Shown here: positions 29,245 through 38,285 of the stretch, one piece after another
Numbering within the stretch: the stretch's first letter is position 1
How the letters are laid out: each line of letters starts with the position of its first letter
Virus record (IMG/VR): IMGVR_UViG_3300046507_000416
Span: 1-39,387 of that record
DNA length: 39,387 nucleotides
Strand: one strand, 5' to 3'
DNA from: a virus
Translations under genes and position numbers: made by a program
The notes under the pieces: generated by a model
Told to the model about the DNA's origin: nothing
What the model saw: the letters and a program-made list of their open reading frames with translations, nothing else
Database searches by the model: none

Positions 29245-30645
29245 ATGCCACTCGCAATGTGGCCGACCGCGAAGCAGAAAGAGCCTACGCGCACGCTGCG
29301 CGAGTTTAAAGGCGTTAACCTGCTGGACGCGTTCGGCATCAATCCCGCGTACTCGCCACATGCCACAAACACCAGCTCCGCACTCGCCCCGGCCTTGTCT
29401 GTTAAGCCGGGGTTTTCCTCGCTCGGAGCGCCGATCGGCACCACGGTGCTGGGTTTGGCAGTATGGAAAAATCAAGAGCTTCACGCCGTTTTCAATGACG
29501 GTACCTGGCGGAAGCTAGTCGGCTCCACCTGGACGACGCTTAAAACAGGGCTATCCACTACGGCTGTCTGGTCGTTCGTTAACTTTAAGGGCGGCTTTAC
29601 CGACACGAACCTGATCGGCGCGAACGGCATCGTGGCGCTACGCTACGACGGCGCTACCGTGCAGCCGCTCGCTAATGCACCGACGGGACTGAACTACGTC
29701 ACTCAGCACGACAACCGCGTATATGGCGCGGTAGGCAACCGAATCGCCTATTGCGGCATCGACCTGGCGGAAGAATGGACCGTTGTTGGCCGCAGAGATG
29801 ACAGCTCACCCGGCACCATCCCGAAGGAGACGTATACCGGCGAGAACATCAACGGGATATCGGCCGGAGCGGGACACGCTACCATCTTCTTCCCGTCGTC
29901 GTCCTGGGAGCTCTATGGCACCAGCTTCTCCGATTACCAGGTTATCGAAGTCGCCTCAGACATCGGTGCGATTAACAATCAGAGCAGCGCCATCCTGGGC
30001 GGGGTGCTGTACTTCCTCGATGAATCGGGCATCTACAGCTACACGGGCGGCGTGCGGCCTGATAAATCATTCTCGCTGCCGGTGCAGGCGTACGTCGATG
30101 GCATGAACCAAGCCGCCAAGGCGAGCTGCTGCATGGGCGCTGACGGCAGGTATCTGTACGTATCCATTCCGGGGGCTGTACTGGTATGGGACAGCATACA
30201 GAGCCAGTGGCATGCCTGGAACGACGTCCAACCGCTGCACATCGCGAAGATGGGCGACACACTGTACATGGCGGATAACCTCGGCCGCGTGATGCGGATC
30301 GGCGGAACGACGAACAATGGCAGCGGGATCGCGTGGGAATGGCAATCCAAGACGTTCACCTCGCCGTCCATGAGTCAGCTTCTGCGCTGGATGGGGCTAT
30401 GGCTCACCATCGATAAGCCCGCCGACAGTACGCTCCAGGTGTACGTAACGAAGGAGCCGACGGCAGATAGCGGCTGGGTCCTCGTCGGCGACATGGGAGC
30501 CGTCGCAGCGCTCCAGAACAGACGGATCAAGCTAAATCCTTCCCAGGTAGCCGCCAGCCAGACGCTGCGCCTCAAGCTGGCAGGCACAGGGCCGTGTACG
30601 GTCCGTGAAATCGCATGGGATGAGCGTCAATTCCCAATCGTATAG
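29245..30645 (+). CDS. Tail hub/nozzle beta-propeller protein (P22 gp10-like)
   Basis: 466 aa, AAGGAGG upstream. It opens with an LREFKGVNLLDAFGINPAYSPHATN segment typical of phage hub proteins, then a repeating four-strand pattern (LYFLDESGIYSYTGG, YLYVSIPGAVLVWDSIQSQWHAWN, LHIAKMGDTLYMADNLGRVMRIGG) that reads as beta-propeller blades. P22 gp10 and T7 gp12 are related nozzle proteins that close the short tail. The combination with an adaptor before it and ejection proteins after it argues for a podovirus tail. Confidence 0.75.
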   Translation: MPLAMWPTAKQKEPTRTLREFKGVNLLDAFGINPAYSPHATNTSSALAPALSVKPGFSSLGAPIGTTVLGLAVWKNQELHAVFNDGTWRKLVGSTWTTLKTGLSTTAVWSFVNFKGGFTDTNLIGANGIVALRYDGATVQPLANAPTGLNYVTQHDNRVYGAVGNRIAYCGIDLAEEWTVVGRRDDSSPGTIPKETYTGENINGISAGAGHATIFFPSSSWELYGTSFSDYQVIEVASDIGAINNQSSAILGGVLYFLDESGIYSYTGGVRPDKSFSLPVQAYVDGMNQAAKASCCMGADGRYLYVSIPGAVLVWDSIQSQWHAWNDVQPLHIAKMGDTLYMADNLGRVMRIGGTTNNGSGIAWEWQSKTFTSPSMSQLLRWMGLWLTIDKPADSTLQVYVTKEPTADSGWVLVGDMGAVAALQNRRIKLNPSQVAASQTLRLKLAGTGPCTVREIAWDERQFPIV

Positions 30646-30656
30646 GAGAGGATAAC

Positions 30657-31316
30657 ATGAGCGTTATCAGCTTTAGCAGGCCAACGGGCAACGAGTCCCC
30701 GCAAGAACTGGCGGATATGGTCGCCAAGCTACAAAAGGAAGTTGAGTTCCTGATTAATGGCAACCTCTCAAGCACCAACGTTCGGGAAATCGGGGGCTAC
30801 CTCGTAGACGATGATCGCATCTATTCAAAAGACGGGGATGTCGGGCTATCGACGACGGATACGGGTGGGGATGACGTTCGGTATTGGGCAGGCGGAACAG
30901 ATCCCGATACCGCCGCACTCCAGATCCGCAAAAGCGGGAAGATCTCCCTTCGGTTCCCAGGTGGTAAGGTTGTTGAAATTGGTCCAGATCTCGGCGGCTC
31001 GCCGTATGTGCAACTGACGAACAGCAGCGGAGAGAATGTCGTGATAAACATGGATGTTCAATTCCAGATTCAATCAGATTCCGACATTAGTCTGGTCAGC
31101 GCGAAGAACATCTATTTGATTACGGCGGGCGGACCGGGAAAGAATGTCGTGCTCGATTACGACGGTGTAACAGAAGGCGCAACGCTCACACTTCGGAATG
31201 AGATAGACGCCAAAGCAACGAAGGGCATTACGTTAAACGGAGGCATTCCCATCGGCACAATGCTCGCCATTGACGGAGGCGGGGCCGTCGGATGGGCGGG
31301 TATTACCCTAGCTTAA
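30657..31316 (+). CDS. Beta-rich structural protein, likely tail appendage
   Basis: 219 aa. A short N-terminal helix (SPQELADMVAKLQKEVEFL) that could trimerise is followed by a long stretch of short beta strands rich in Gly, Asp and Ser, as in fibres and needles. It lies between the hub and ejection genes. A tail needle or fibre is plausible; no family recognised. Confidence 0.6.
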   Translation: MSVISFSRPTGNESPQELADMVAKLQKEVEFLINGNLSSTNVREIGGYLVDDDRIYSKDGDVGLSTTDTGGDDVRYWAGGTDPDTAALQIRKSGKISLRFPGGKVVEIGPDLGGSPYVQLTNSSGENVVINMDVQFQIQSDSDISLVSAKNIYLITAGGPGKNVVLDYDGVTEGATLTLRNEIDAKATKGITLNGGIPIGTMLAIDGGGAVGWAGITLA

Positions 31317-31334
31317 AATAAAAGGAGGGCGCAT

Positions 31335-32792
31335 ATGCCGTTAGGTAATCTTCCCACGAAAGGCATCACCTACAATGCCGCAACGAAAAAAGTCGTACAG
31401 TCGCCGGGAGCATCGTCGGGGGCCTCCCCTGGTGCGATGGGCGTCATGGGGGCGCTGAGGAATGCGGCCACCAAGAATGTGACGGCGGGCGGCGCGGCCG
31501 GAGCGCTGGCAGGGCTCTACGGACCGCCAAAAACGCAGTCGGCCGTAGCGGGGGCACAGACAGCCGGGTTTAGTTATGACCCAACGTCCGACCCGGTATA
31601 CCAGAAAGCACTAGCGGCCGCAAAGGCGAACGCTGGCGTGCAGCAAGGCAATGACCTGGCATACCTCAACAAGCGCGGGCTGGTAGGCAGCGACGCCGGC
31701 AACGCAGAGATTGCGCAGATCGGACAGAACGCCGTGAGTGACCTCGAGGCCAACTTGCTGCCGCAGCTCGCGCAGCAGGCATATGGCCGGTACCGCGACG
31801 ACATCAACCAGAAGAACACCGACGAAACGCTTCGGCAGAATAAGGGCGCACTTACCGGCTATTACACGTCGGCTGACATGGACAAGGCATATGCCGACGT
31901 TAATCAGGCGAAAACGGACTATGCCAACGCCAAAACGCCAGAGGAACGCATTGCCGCGCACAACAGGGCAGAGGCAGCAAGATCCGTCATCACGCAACTC
32001 GGCGGCAATTCTGGACTGGTAGGTAGCAACGTAACGGCAGACCAGGCAGCCGCGAATAAGGGGCACTACGGCATCGAGACGGCTACGCAGCGTCAGGCAG
32101 ATGTCGACAACGCCCGCAACAAGAAGCTCGACAACATGGATGCGGCGTCCGCAGTATCCGCTATGACGGGCAAAGTCATTCATGCGCAAGACGATTGGAA
32201 CGGCCTTTTTAGGCAGGGGGCAGACCCGAATACACCTTTAACGGCGGCTGGTCAAGGGCAACAGTTCAGCCAGGGCGTGCAGATCGCACAGCTCACCGGC
32301 AGGATGCCGGACGGCACGAAAACGACAGCGGAACAGCAACGGCAACTCACTAACCTATGGCAGCAAGCAACGCTGACGGGCACGATTCCAGACCAACTGG
32401 CGACAATGTACGGCATCCCGAAAGGCACGAAGACGCAAGACGCTATGCAATGGGCGTCGAGCTTCGGGCTACAACAGGATCAATTCCAGTCCGGAGTCGA
32501 TCAAGACATCTATAAAATGCTGCTAGGTGACCCGAGCAAACCGGCGGCGGGACCTACGGCAGCAGATATCGCGAAGACGATTAGCAGCTCACCGCTTTTA
32601 AATCAGACGGACCCAACCACAGGTAAGCCGATTTCTATAACTGACCCGAACGTGCAGAAGAGCATCGAATCCATGATCATCACACAGACGCAGGACCCGG
32701 TAATAGCGGTTCAACTGTATAACATGTATGGAATTCCGGTGCCGGCCGAGTTAACGAAAGAGTACCAGGCGGCATTAGCGGCGGGAAAGTAA
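31335..32792 (+). CDS. Ejection/internal virion protein, with a slippery site at its end
   Basis: 485 aa. Ala/Gln-rich and helical for most of its length, with a Gly/Ala/Ser-rich N-terminus, like the internal proteins that T7- and P22-type phages inject with DNA. The last codons GCG GGA AAG TAA contain GGGAAAG, a classic -1 frameshift heptamer. A -1 shift would skip the stop and fuse this protein to the transglycosylase domain encoded downstream to 33169. The unshifted product would be the 485-aa form. Confidence 0.75.
   Translation: MPLGNLPTKGITYNAATKKVVQSPGASSGASPGAMGVMGALRNAATKNVTAGGAAGALAGLYGPPKTQSAVAGAQTAGFSYDPTSDPVYQKALAAAKANAGVQQGNDLAYLNKRGLVGSDAGNAEIAQIGQNAVSDLEANLLPQLAQQAYGRYRDDINQKNTDETLRQNKGALTGYYTSADMDKAYADVNQAKTDYANAKTPEERIAAHNRAEAARSVITQLGGNSGLVGSNVTADQAAANKGHYGIETATQRQADVDNARNKKLDNMDAASAVSAMTGKVIHAQDDWNGLFRQGADPNTPLTAAGQGQQFSQGVQIAQLTGRMPDGTKTTAEQQRQLTNLWQQATLTGTIPDQLATMYGIPKGTKTQDAMQWASSFGLQQDQFQSGVDQDIYKMLLGDPSKPAAGPTAADIAKTISSSPLLNQTDPTTGKPISITDPNVQKSIESMIITQTQDPVIAVQLYNMYGIPVPAELTKEYQAALAAGK
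32783..32789 (+). promoter_or_regulatory. GGGAAAG slippery heptamer
   Basis: The zero-frame codons read G GGA AAG, directly before TAA. It is the same heptamer as in the lambda G-GT tail gene frameshift. An SD-like AGGCGG lies 10 bases upstream (32767-32772), as in dnaX. No strong downstream stem-loop is evident. Confidence 0.5.
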
Positions 32793-32932
32793 GCCAAACA
32801 GGAGGGGGGAATGGTAGCTATAACAACTACTACAAGTCGCCGCAGATAAGCAAAAGCAATCCGCAAGCCTACAACGCGGCTAATGCAACGATATCGAAGG
32901 CGGTATCCGATGCCGGTCTTCCGTCGAATTGG

Positions 32933-33169
32933 GTGCAACCGCTCATGGAGCTTGCATCCCGTGAGTCTAGCCTAGACCCAACCGCACAAAATAAGTCAAC
33001 GACGGCGTACGGTCTGTTTCAATTCCTAGACAGCACATGGAACGGAACCGGAACGACAAAGTCAAGTAATCCATCAGCGCAGGCGGCCGCGGCGATAAAG
33101 TACATCAAGAGCCGGTATGGGACGCCCGAGAAGGCGCTTGCGTTCTGGGATAAGAACAATTGGTATTAA
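32933..33169 (+). CDS. Lytic transglycosylase/lysozyme-like domain (start unresolved)
   Basis: The open frame runs from before 32789 to 33169. The only canonical start in it, GTG 32933, has no ribosome site and would put the catalytic Glu (in SRESSLDP) at residue 11, cutting off the first helix of the fold (YNAANATISKAVSDAGLPSNW, encoded upstream in the same frame). Other motifs are TTAYGLFQFLDSTW and AAAAIKYIKSRYG, typical of SLT/lysozyme-like domains that open peptidoglycan during DNA entry. A perfect AGGAGG lies 5 bases before ATG 32811, but that start is in another frame and stops after 12 codons. Either a -1 shift at 32783-32789 feeds this frame, or one G was lost after ATG 32811. Confidence 0.8.
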   Translation: MQPLMELASRESSLDPTAQNKSTTAYGLFQFLDSTWNGTGTTKSSNPSAQAAAAIKYIKSRYGTPEKALAFWDKNNWY

Positions 33170-33181
33170 GGAGGCAGCCGC

Positions 33182-36100
33182 ATGAGCTATTTTACGGAAC
33201 GAGCAAAGCAGCTTGGAGTTGATTTGCCGGAAGCAGGCGAGCGCAAAGCCGGCGAGTCATATTTTCAACAGCGGGCCCGTGAACTAGGTTTAAATCTCGA
33301 CGTAGGACAGCAGGCGGCTGCTGCTCCTGCGCCGACAAACAACTTCTTCACAAACCGCGCTATGGATCTCGGTATTGTCCCGGATGTGCGGCATGATGCG
33401 TATCACAATGCCATCGATACAACAAATCTAACGCTGCCATCTAAAGGCTTAGCGCCTTTTGACGCCAACATGGTCAAACCCGGCGCGACGCTGGAGCAGC
33501 AGAAGCTTGGTATCGTTAATTCGAGTGTATTGCCGAAGAATCCCTTCGAGCAGCAGAAGCCGGCTAGTAGTAGCCTGTTGCGGAGCAATCCGAATGTACG
33601 GGCTGTCGATGCGCATGTCGAGCATAATCCGATCAAAGCGGGATGGGAACAAATTCAGCAGGGTATGCAGACTGCTGTTAATTTCCAGCAGCAACCAACG
33701 TCCCAGGTGCCAAGTACGGGCAATAAGACGGTCGATGGCTTCCTACGGGGCGCGGGCAGTTTCTTACCAGGGCTTGCTAGTGGTCAAACGGAGGGCGAAG
33801 CAGTAGGGGCCATTAGTAAAGGGGCACAGTCACTTGGAGCAAAGCTTCTGCCAAAGTCGCCACGATTAACAAACGTATTCGGCCATGCTGTAGAAGCTGG
33901 GATTGAAAATGCACGTGTAGGCGCGGCCTCGGGACAGACGGATACGCGGCAAGTGGCTGAAAATGCTGCGATCGGTGGCGGGCTAGGGGCGGTTGGTGAC
34001 GTGGTGGCTCGTGGCGTGGGAAGCGCATTTAAGAAGTTAGCATCTAGCGGCACAGGTAAAGGTAAAAGCATACAAGCCCTTAAAGACGCCTTAAACGAGC
34101 TTGGAGACGTCGCGACGGGCGGTCAGAATCAAGGTATCGCATTTGGGAAGAAAGCCGGGCCTTACGACAACCTACGGACTGACACGAAGTCGCAGCTGGT
34201 AACAAAGCTTAAACGGGACAAAGGCGGGGCTACAGGCCTTAGTGATCGCATGTACACGGCGCTTGTCGATGACGTCCATCAGTTTAACAAGTTCGATAAG
34301 GCGGCGGAATCCGCAACGGGAGAAAGTCTTAATCCATCGGATAGCGTCCATAAAACAGCGCTTGCTTCGAGGGGGGGGGATGTTCAGGCAAGCCAAATCA
34401 TTCATGAAAACCTTATTGACAGTAAAGGCAAAGTGATTGGGGCTTCTCTGAAAGATCGGCTTGCTGCAATCCCTAAAGGTAAATATGTGGATTTCGAGGA
34501 CTACCTGATCAATCGGCACGCCATCACGCGATATGATCGCGGCGAGAAGGTGTTCCGCGACGATCTTAATTGGACACCCGATGTAGGAAAGGCAAAGTTA
34601 GCCGCTTATGACGCACGGCACCCTGAGTTTAAAGCAGCAGCTGATGATATTTACAACTTCCAAAACGAAATGCTGCAGAAATGGTTGGTTGAGCCTGGCA
34701 TCATCACGAAGGAGCAGGCGAAGGCATATCAGGATGCTAACCCTTTTTATGTGCCGATGAAGCGCCAATTTTCCAAATTGGAGAAGACCGGCAAAGGCCT
34801 TAATACGAAGAAGGGGTTCGGCGACCAATCCAACCCGAATAAAAGCTATTCTCCAGGCGGTTCTGATAGGCCGATCATTAGCCCGATTGAATCCATGATT
34901 GAGAATGTAGATTCCTATGTGAAGGCGGCCAAACGCAACAAGGTTATGCAGGCATTCGTGAAGCAGCTCCAGAAGGCGCCGGACGCCCTAAAGGGTTTCG
35001 CCGAAATCGTGCAACAGCCGGGCAAACTGGACAACATTAAAGGTATCGATCTATCTTCGGAGGATGGACTAGATGAGATGTTCGCCCGCATGAGTGATGA
35101 TTTTGACAAGGTGATGCGGAAAACAAAACTCGACAAAGACAACATTGTCCGCGTTATGATCAACGGCGAGCCGGTACATGTCAAGATAAACGACAAGCAT
35201 CTGCTCGAGGCTGTGACGGCGATCGGCCCGGAGAACGGCAGTAAACTGCTTGATGCGGTGGGATGGTTGACTAACAAAATGAAGGTGCTGACAACCGGCG
35301 CCAACCCAATGTTCAGCCTAACGCGGAACCTACTTCGAGACATTCCGCAGGCCTATATTGCGTCGAAGTCTACAGGCAACCCTATCCGGTTCACGTCCGA
35401 CCTGTTTGATGCCGCTTGGAGTATCGCACGCAACAAGGAGCTATACCAAGAATTTAAGAACATGGGTGGCGGGCATTCTTCGTCTGTAGCTGCTGACCGT
35501 AACCTGTTGGCGCAAAGCAAGCGGTCGGTGGTCCCGGGCAAGAAGTTAAACGGGCTAGTGCCTAAAGCAATCAGCAAGCTTGAAAACGTCCTAAACGCAG
35601 TGGAAAGCGCTCCAAGACTGGCGGAGTATAAGCGTTATGCGAAGCTTGGGCAGCGTGAGCGGGGGTTGTTCGAGTCGCAAGACGTCACGGTTAATTTCAA
35701 ACGTAGAGGTAAGCTGACTAGAGAACTGGATAAAGTTTTCCCGTATTTCAATGCTGCTGTGCAGGGGATGGATAAATTTGCTAGAATGTACAAAGATAAC
35801 CCCATCAAAGCGGCAACGAAATCATTCGTTGCGGTGACTATCCCAACACTTGCTGCATATGCATGGAATTACGACAACCCAGACTATCAAAAACTCGACA
35901 ACCGCACGAAAGATAACTTTATCCTTATCCCGAAGGGTGACGGAACATTTTATAAAATCGCAAAACCGAAGGAAATTGGTACGGTGTTCAGCGACATTCC
36001 GGAACGACTACTTCGCCAATTCCATGATCAAGACCCCGAGGCCTTCAAAGGTTTCGCCGAACAGCTACGCACAACATTCACAATACCTGGTATGCAGGGG

Positions 36101-36742
36101 CTAATGAAAACGGGAAGCGTTACGGATCGGCTTTCCGGCGCTCTCGGCGACACCATTCTCGGACCGGTTGCGGACATAGGGGCAAACAAGAATTTCGCGG
36201 ACTCTCCAATTGTGCCGGGATATTTACAGCACCTTTCTCCCGAACTCCAGTATGATGCAAAAACAAGCTCACTATCCAAGAAGTTGGGCGGCCTCACGAA
36301 AACATCGCCAAAGCAGCTCGACTACCTCATCAAGCAGTATACAGGAGTGCTTGGCCAAGTTGGCCTGCCTATGATGAACCCCGGTAGCGGAAATACCCCG
36401 TTACAGTCCTTGGGCAATTCGTTTATGAGTCAAATTTCGGCAGATCCTGTCTATTCAAACGAAATCATGAATAAATTCTACGACAACAAATCGAAGTTCG
36501 ACCAAGCCAACACGGATTCTTCCGTAACGGGCGTGCTTCCAAAGTGGTACGTTGATTCAACGCGCATATTATTGGGGCAATACAACACGAGAATATCTGA
36601 CGTTCGCAAGTCGATGCGGGGTATCGAGAACGATCCCAAAATCGATGCGGACGCCAAACGACAAAAATTGCGCATGATGCAAGATGAGATGAATAAACTT
36701 GCAGAAGAGGCAAACAAAATAGTCGGGAGTGGAATAAAATGA
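33182..36742 (+). CDS. Large ejection (polyvalent-type) internal virion protein
   Basis: 1186 aa, AAGGAGG upstream. Three N-terminal copies of YF-x2-RA-x2-LG lie at 3-12, 27-36 and 55-64. The central and C-terminal parts contain the pattern of the large polyvalent-protein-associated domains found in phage ejection proteins: AITRYDRGEKVFRDDL, PGIITKEQAKAYQDANPFYVPMKRQF, and then GANPMFSLTRNLLRDIPQAYI and AVTIPTLAAYAW as possible membrane-active helices. It is probably carried in the capsid and injected to form the DNA channel. A tape-measure role is less likely because no tail tube or sheath genes exist. It overlaps the next gene by four bases. Confidence 0.78.
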   Translation: MSYFTERAKQLGVDLPEAGERKAGESYFQQRARELGLNLDVGQQAAAAPAPTNNFFTNRAMDLGIVPDVRHDAYHNAIDTTNLTLPSKGLAPFDANMVKPGATLEQQKLGIVNSSVLPKNPFEQQKPASSSLLRSNPNVRAVDAHVEHNPIKAGWEQIQQGMQTAVNFQQQPTSQVPSTGNKTVDGFLRGAGSFLPGLASGQTEGEAVGAISKGAQSLGAKLLPKSPRLTNVFGHAVEAGIENARVGAASGQTDTRQVAENAAIGGGLGAVGDVVARGVGSAFKKLASSGTGKGKSIQALKDALNELGDVATGGQNQGIAFGKKAGPYDNLRTDTKSQLVTKLKRDKGGATGLSDRMYTALVDDVHQFNKFDKAAESATGESLNPSDSVHKTALASRGGDVQASQIIHENLIDSKGKVIGASLKDRLAAIPKGKYVDFEDYLINRHAITRYDRGEKVFRDDLNWTPDVGKAKLAAYDARHPEFKAAADDIYNFQNEMLQKWLVEPGIITKEQAKAYQDANPFYVPMKRQFSKLEKTGKGLNTKKGFGDQSNPNKSYSPGGSDRPIISPIESMIENVDSYVKAAKRNKVMQAFVKQLQKAPDALKGFAEIVQQPGKLDNIKGIDLSSEDGLDEMFARMSDDFDKVMRKTKLDKDNIVRVMINGEPVHVKINDKHLLEAVTAIGPENGSKLLDAVGWLTNKMKVLTTGANPMFSLTRNLLRDIPQAYIASKSTGNPIRFTSDLFDAAWSIARNKELYQEFKNMGGGHSSSVAADRNLLAQSKRSVVPGKKLNGLVPKAISKLENVLNAVESAPRLAEYKRYAKLGQRERGLFESQDVTVNFKRRGKLTRELDKVFPYFNAAVQGMDKFARMYKDNPIKAATKSFVAVTIPTLAAYAWNYDNPDYQKLDNRTKDNFILIPKGDGTFYKIAKPKEIGTVFSDIPERLLRQFHDQDPEAFKGFAEQLRTTFTIPGMQGLMKTGSVTDRLSGALGDTILGPVADIGANKNFADSPIVPGYLQHLSPELQYDAKTSSLSKKLGGLTKTSPKQLDYLIKQYTGVLGQVGLPMMNPGSGNTPLQSLGNSFMSQISADPVYSNEIMNKFYDNKSKFDQANTDSSVTGVLPKWYVDSTRILLGQYNTRISDVRKSMRGIENDPKIDADAKRQKLRMMQDEMNKLAEEANKIVGSGIK

Positions 36743-36879
36743 GGACACTGGTGACAATCGCATTTATAGTTATTGTGTTGCTTGCTATTTTCCCATTTAT
36801 CATGAAATGGGTGTTATGGGGGCTGGCGGCTGCGGTTGTCATCTTTATTTTCATCAAAGCTCCGAGGGAAAAAGGATAA
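36739..36879 (+). CDS. 46-aa two-helix membrane protein
   Basis: ATGA overlap with the large virion gene. Two hydrophobic helices (LVTIAFIVIVLLAIFPFIM and WVLWGLAAAVVIFIFI) are joined by a single Lys, with a basic C-terminus. Coming just before the lysis genes, it could be a small holin-like or antiholin-like protein. Confidence 0.55.
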   Translation: MRTLVTIAFIVIVLLAIFPFIMKWVLWGLAAAVVIFIFIKAPREKG

Positions 36880-36894
36880 TCAACATATTTACAG

Positions 36895-36919
36895 AGAGTC
36901 GCCTTCGGGCGGCTCTTTT
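36895..36919 (+). terminator. UUCG terminator before the lysis genes
   Basis: AGAGTCGCC-TTCG-GGCGGCTCT (9 bp) followed by TTTT. Only 31 bases separate it from the holin start. Confidence 0.88.
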
Positions 36920-36950
36920 ATTTTGCCCAAAATTAAAGGAGGATGAACCT

Positions 36951-37373
36951 ATGGTAAACAACATCGGAGTAAAGTCAGCAAGTGCGGCAGCTGGGGCCGT
37001 ATTATCCTATTTATGGGGAGGCTGGTCTGCCTTGCTTGACGTAATGTTGGCGCTTGTCGTCGTTGATTATGTATCTGGCGTCATTGCTTCAGGAGTTGAG
37101 GGGAATCTATCCAGCCGGATCGGCATGCTTGGCATAGCCAAAAAAGTGTTTATCTTCCTGGTAATTACCGCTGCGCATAAGATCGATGTGGCAGTAGGCA
37201 ACGGAAACGTGATTCGCGATGCGGTGATCTGGTTCTTCCTTGCGAATGAGCTACTTTCTATAACGGAGAATATGGGGCGCATGGGAATGCCTGTGCCGCC
37301 GATCCTTACGCAAGCCATTTCAATCCTGAAAAGCAAAGGAGGCGAGCAGAGTGCAAGCAAAGACAGCGAGTAA
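36951..37373 (+). CDS. Phage holin (toxin secretion/lysis family)
   Basis: 140 aa from ATG 36951 (AAAGGAGG upstream). The pattern is that of the Bacillus/Clostridium phage holin family that includes TcdE: SALLDVMLALVVVDYVSGVIASG, then IGMLGIAKKVFIFLVITAAHKID, a third hydrophobic part (DAVIWFFLANELLSITENM) and a polar C-terminal tail. It makes holes in the membrane at a set time to release the endolysin. Its end overlaps the endolysin gene by 23 bases. Confidence 0.93.
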   Translation: MVNNIGVKSASAAAGAVLSYLWGGWSALLDVMLALVVVDYVSGVIASGVEGNLSSRIGMLGIAKKVFIFLVITAAHKIDVAVGNGNVIRDAVIWFFLANELLSITENMGRMGMPVPPILTQAISILKSKGGEQSASKDSE

Positions 37374-38274
37374 CGTTAAAATCATCGACGTATCGCACCA
37401 TCAGGACAAAATTGATTGGAAGAAAGTAGCGGCCGACGGTGTGCAAGGCGTCTTTATTAAAGCGACAGAGGGCGGCAGTATGATCGATCTGAAACTTTCC
37501 TCTAACGCGCAAGGCGCATCGGCTGCCGGACTTAAAATCGGATTTTACCATTATGCCCATCCTGAGCTGAACGCTCCAGAGACGGAAGCTGCGAATTTCT
37601 ATCGCAATGTCAAACAGTATAAAGCTGATTTCCCGCATGTGCTCGACGTGGAGGGGGCAGCGGCCGGCATCGGAGCGGATAAGCTTACCGCGTGGTGCGT
37701 GAAGTATCTGCAAGAGGTTGAAAAGCTTACAGGGCATCCGGCAATGCTTTACACTGGGGCCAGCTTTGCTAAATCCAATCTCGGCAAAGAATTGAGCAAA
37801 TGGCCGCTATGGGTTGCTCATTACGGAGCGACAACACCAATGGCAAACAGCACATGGGATGCGTGGTCTGTATTTCAGTACACATCCAGCGGCACCGTTA
37901 GTGGTATTGTCGGCCATGCGGATGTTAATGCGATGGAAGTCGCATTCTACAACAAATACGCCGGCGTTAAACCTATCCCGCAGCCGACGGCCGACGATAC
38001 GATTAAAGTCGTCGTGAATGACGTCCTGGCGGCGTACGGCCGAATCGTCGAAAATCATGTTTACTTGCCGCTCCGTGATTTGGGCGAAGCGCTCGGCGCA
38101 GAAGTGCGTTGGGACGCCGCGACGTCGACGCCGTACATCAACGGAAAACCGCTCACGAAATTTTTGCTTCTCAGCGGAAAAACGTACATCGGCGTGCGCG
38201 CTGCAGCAGAACTTCTCGGCGGACGCGTATCGTTCGACGGGCAAACAAAGAAGGTTTATTTTTACGAAACGTAA
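37351..38274 (+). CDS. Endolysin: GH25 muramidase with copper-amine-oxidase-N-like domain
   Basis: 307 aa from GTG 37351 (AAGGAGG 8 bases upstream). Residues 9-205 are a GH25 lysozyme: IIDVSHHQDKIDWKKV, KATEG, GFYHYAHP, the catalytic acidic pair in HVLDVEG, and a C-terminal WDAWSVFQYTSSG. Residues ~215-307 match the copper amine oxidase N-terminal-like repeat (YLPLRDLGEALGAEVRWD, YIGVRAAAELLGGRVSFD), a wall-associated domain particularly frequent in Paenibacillaceae. It has no signal peptide, so it depends on the holin. It is the best single clue to host family. Confidence 0.95.
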   Translation: MQAKTASNVKIIDVSHHQDKIDWKKVAADGVQGVFIKATEGGSMIDLKLSSNAQGASAAGLKIGFYHYAHPELNAPETEAANFYRNVKQYKADFPHVLDVEGAAAGIGADKLTAWCVKYLQEVEKLTGHPAMLYTGASFAKSNLGKELSKWPLWVAHYGATTPMANSTWDAWSVFQYTSSGTVSGIVGHADVNAMEVAFYNKYAGVKPIPQPTADDTIKVVVNDVLAAYGRIVENHVYLPLRDLGEALGAEVRWDAATSTPYINGKPLTKFLLLSGKTYIGVRAAAELLGGRVSFDGQTKKVYFYET

Positions 38275-38285
38275 AGAATAAGTCC

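Noticed and set aside
33182-36742. Large gene as a tape-measure protein
   Set aside because: No tail tube, sheath or tail-assembly chaperone genes are present, and the sequence pattern fits ejection/polyvalent proteins.
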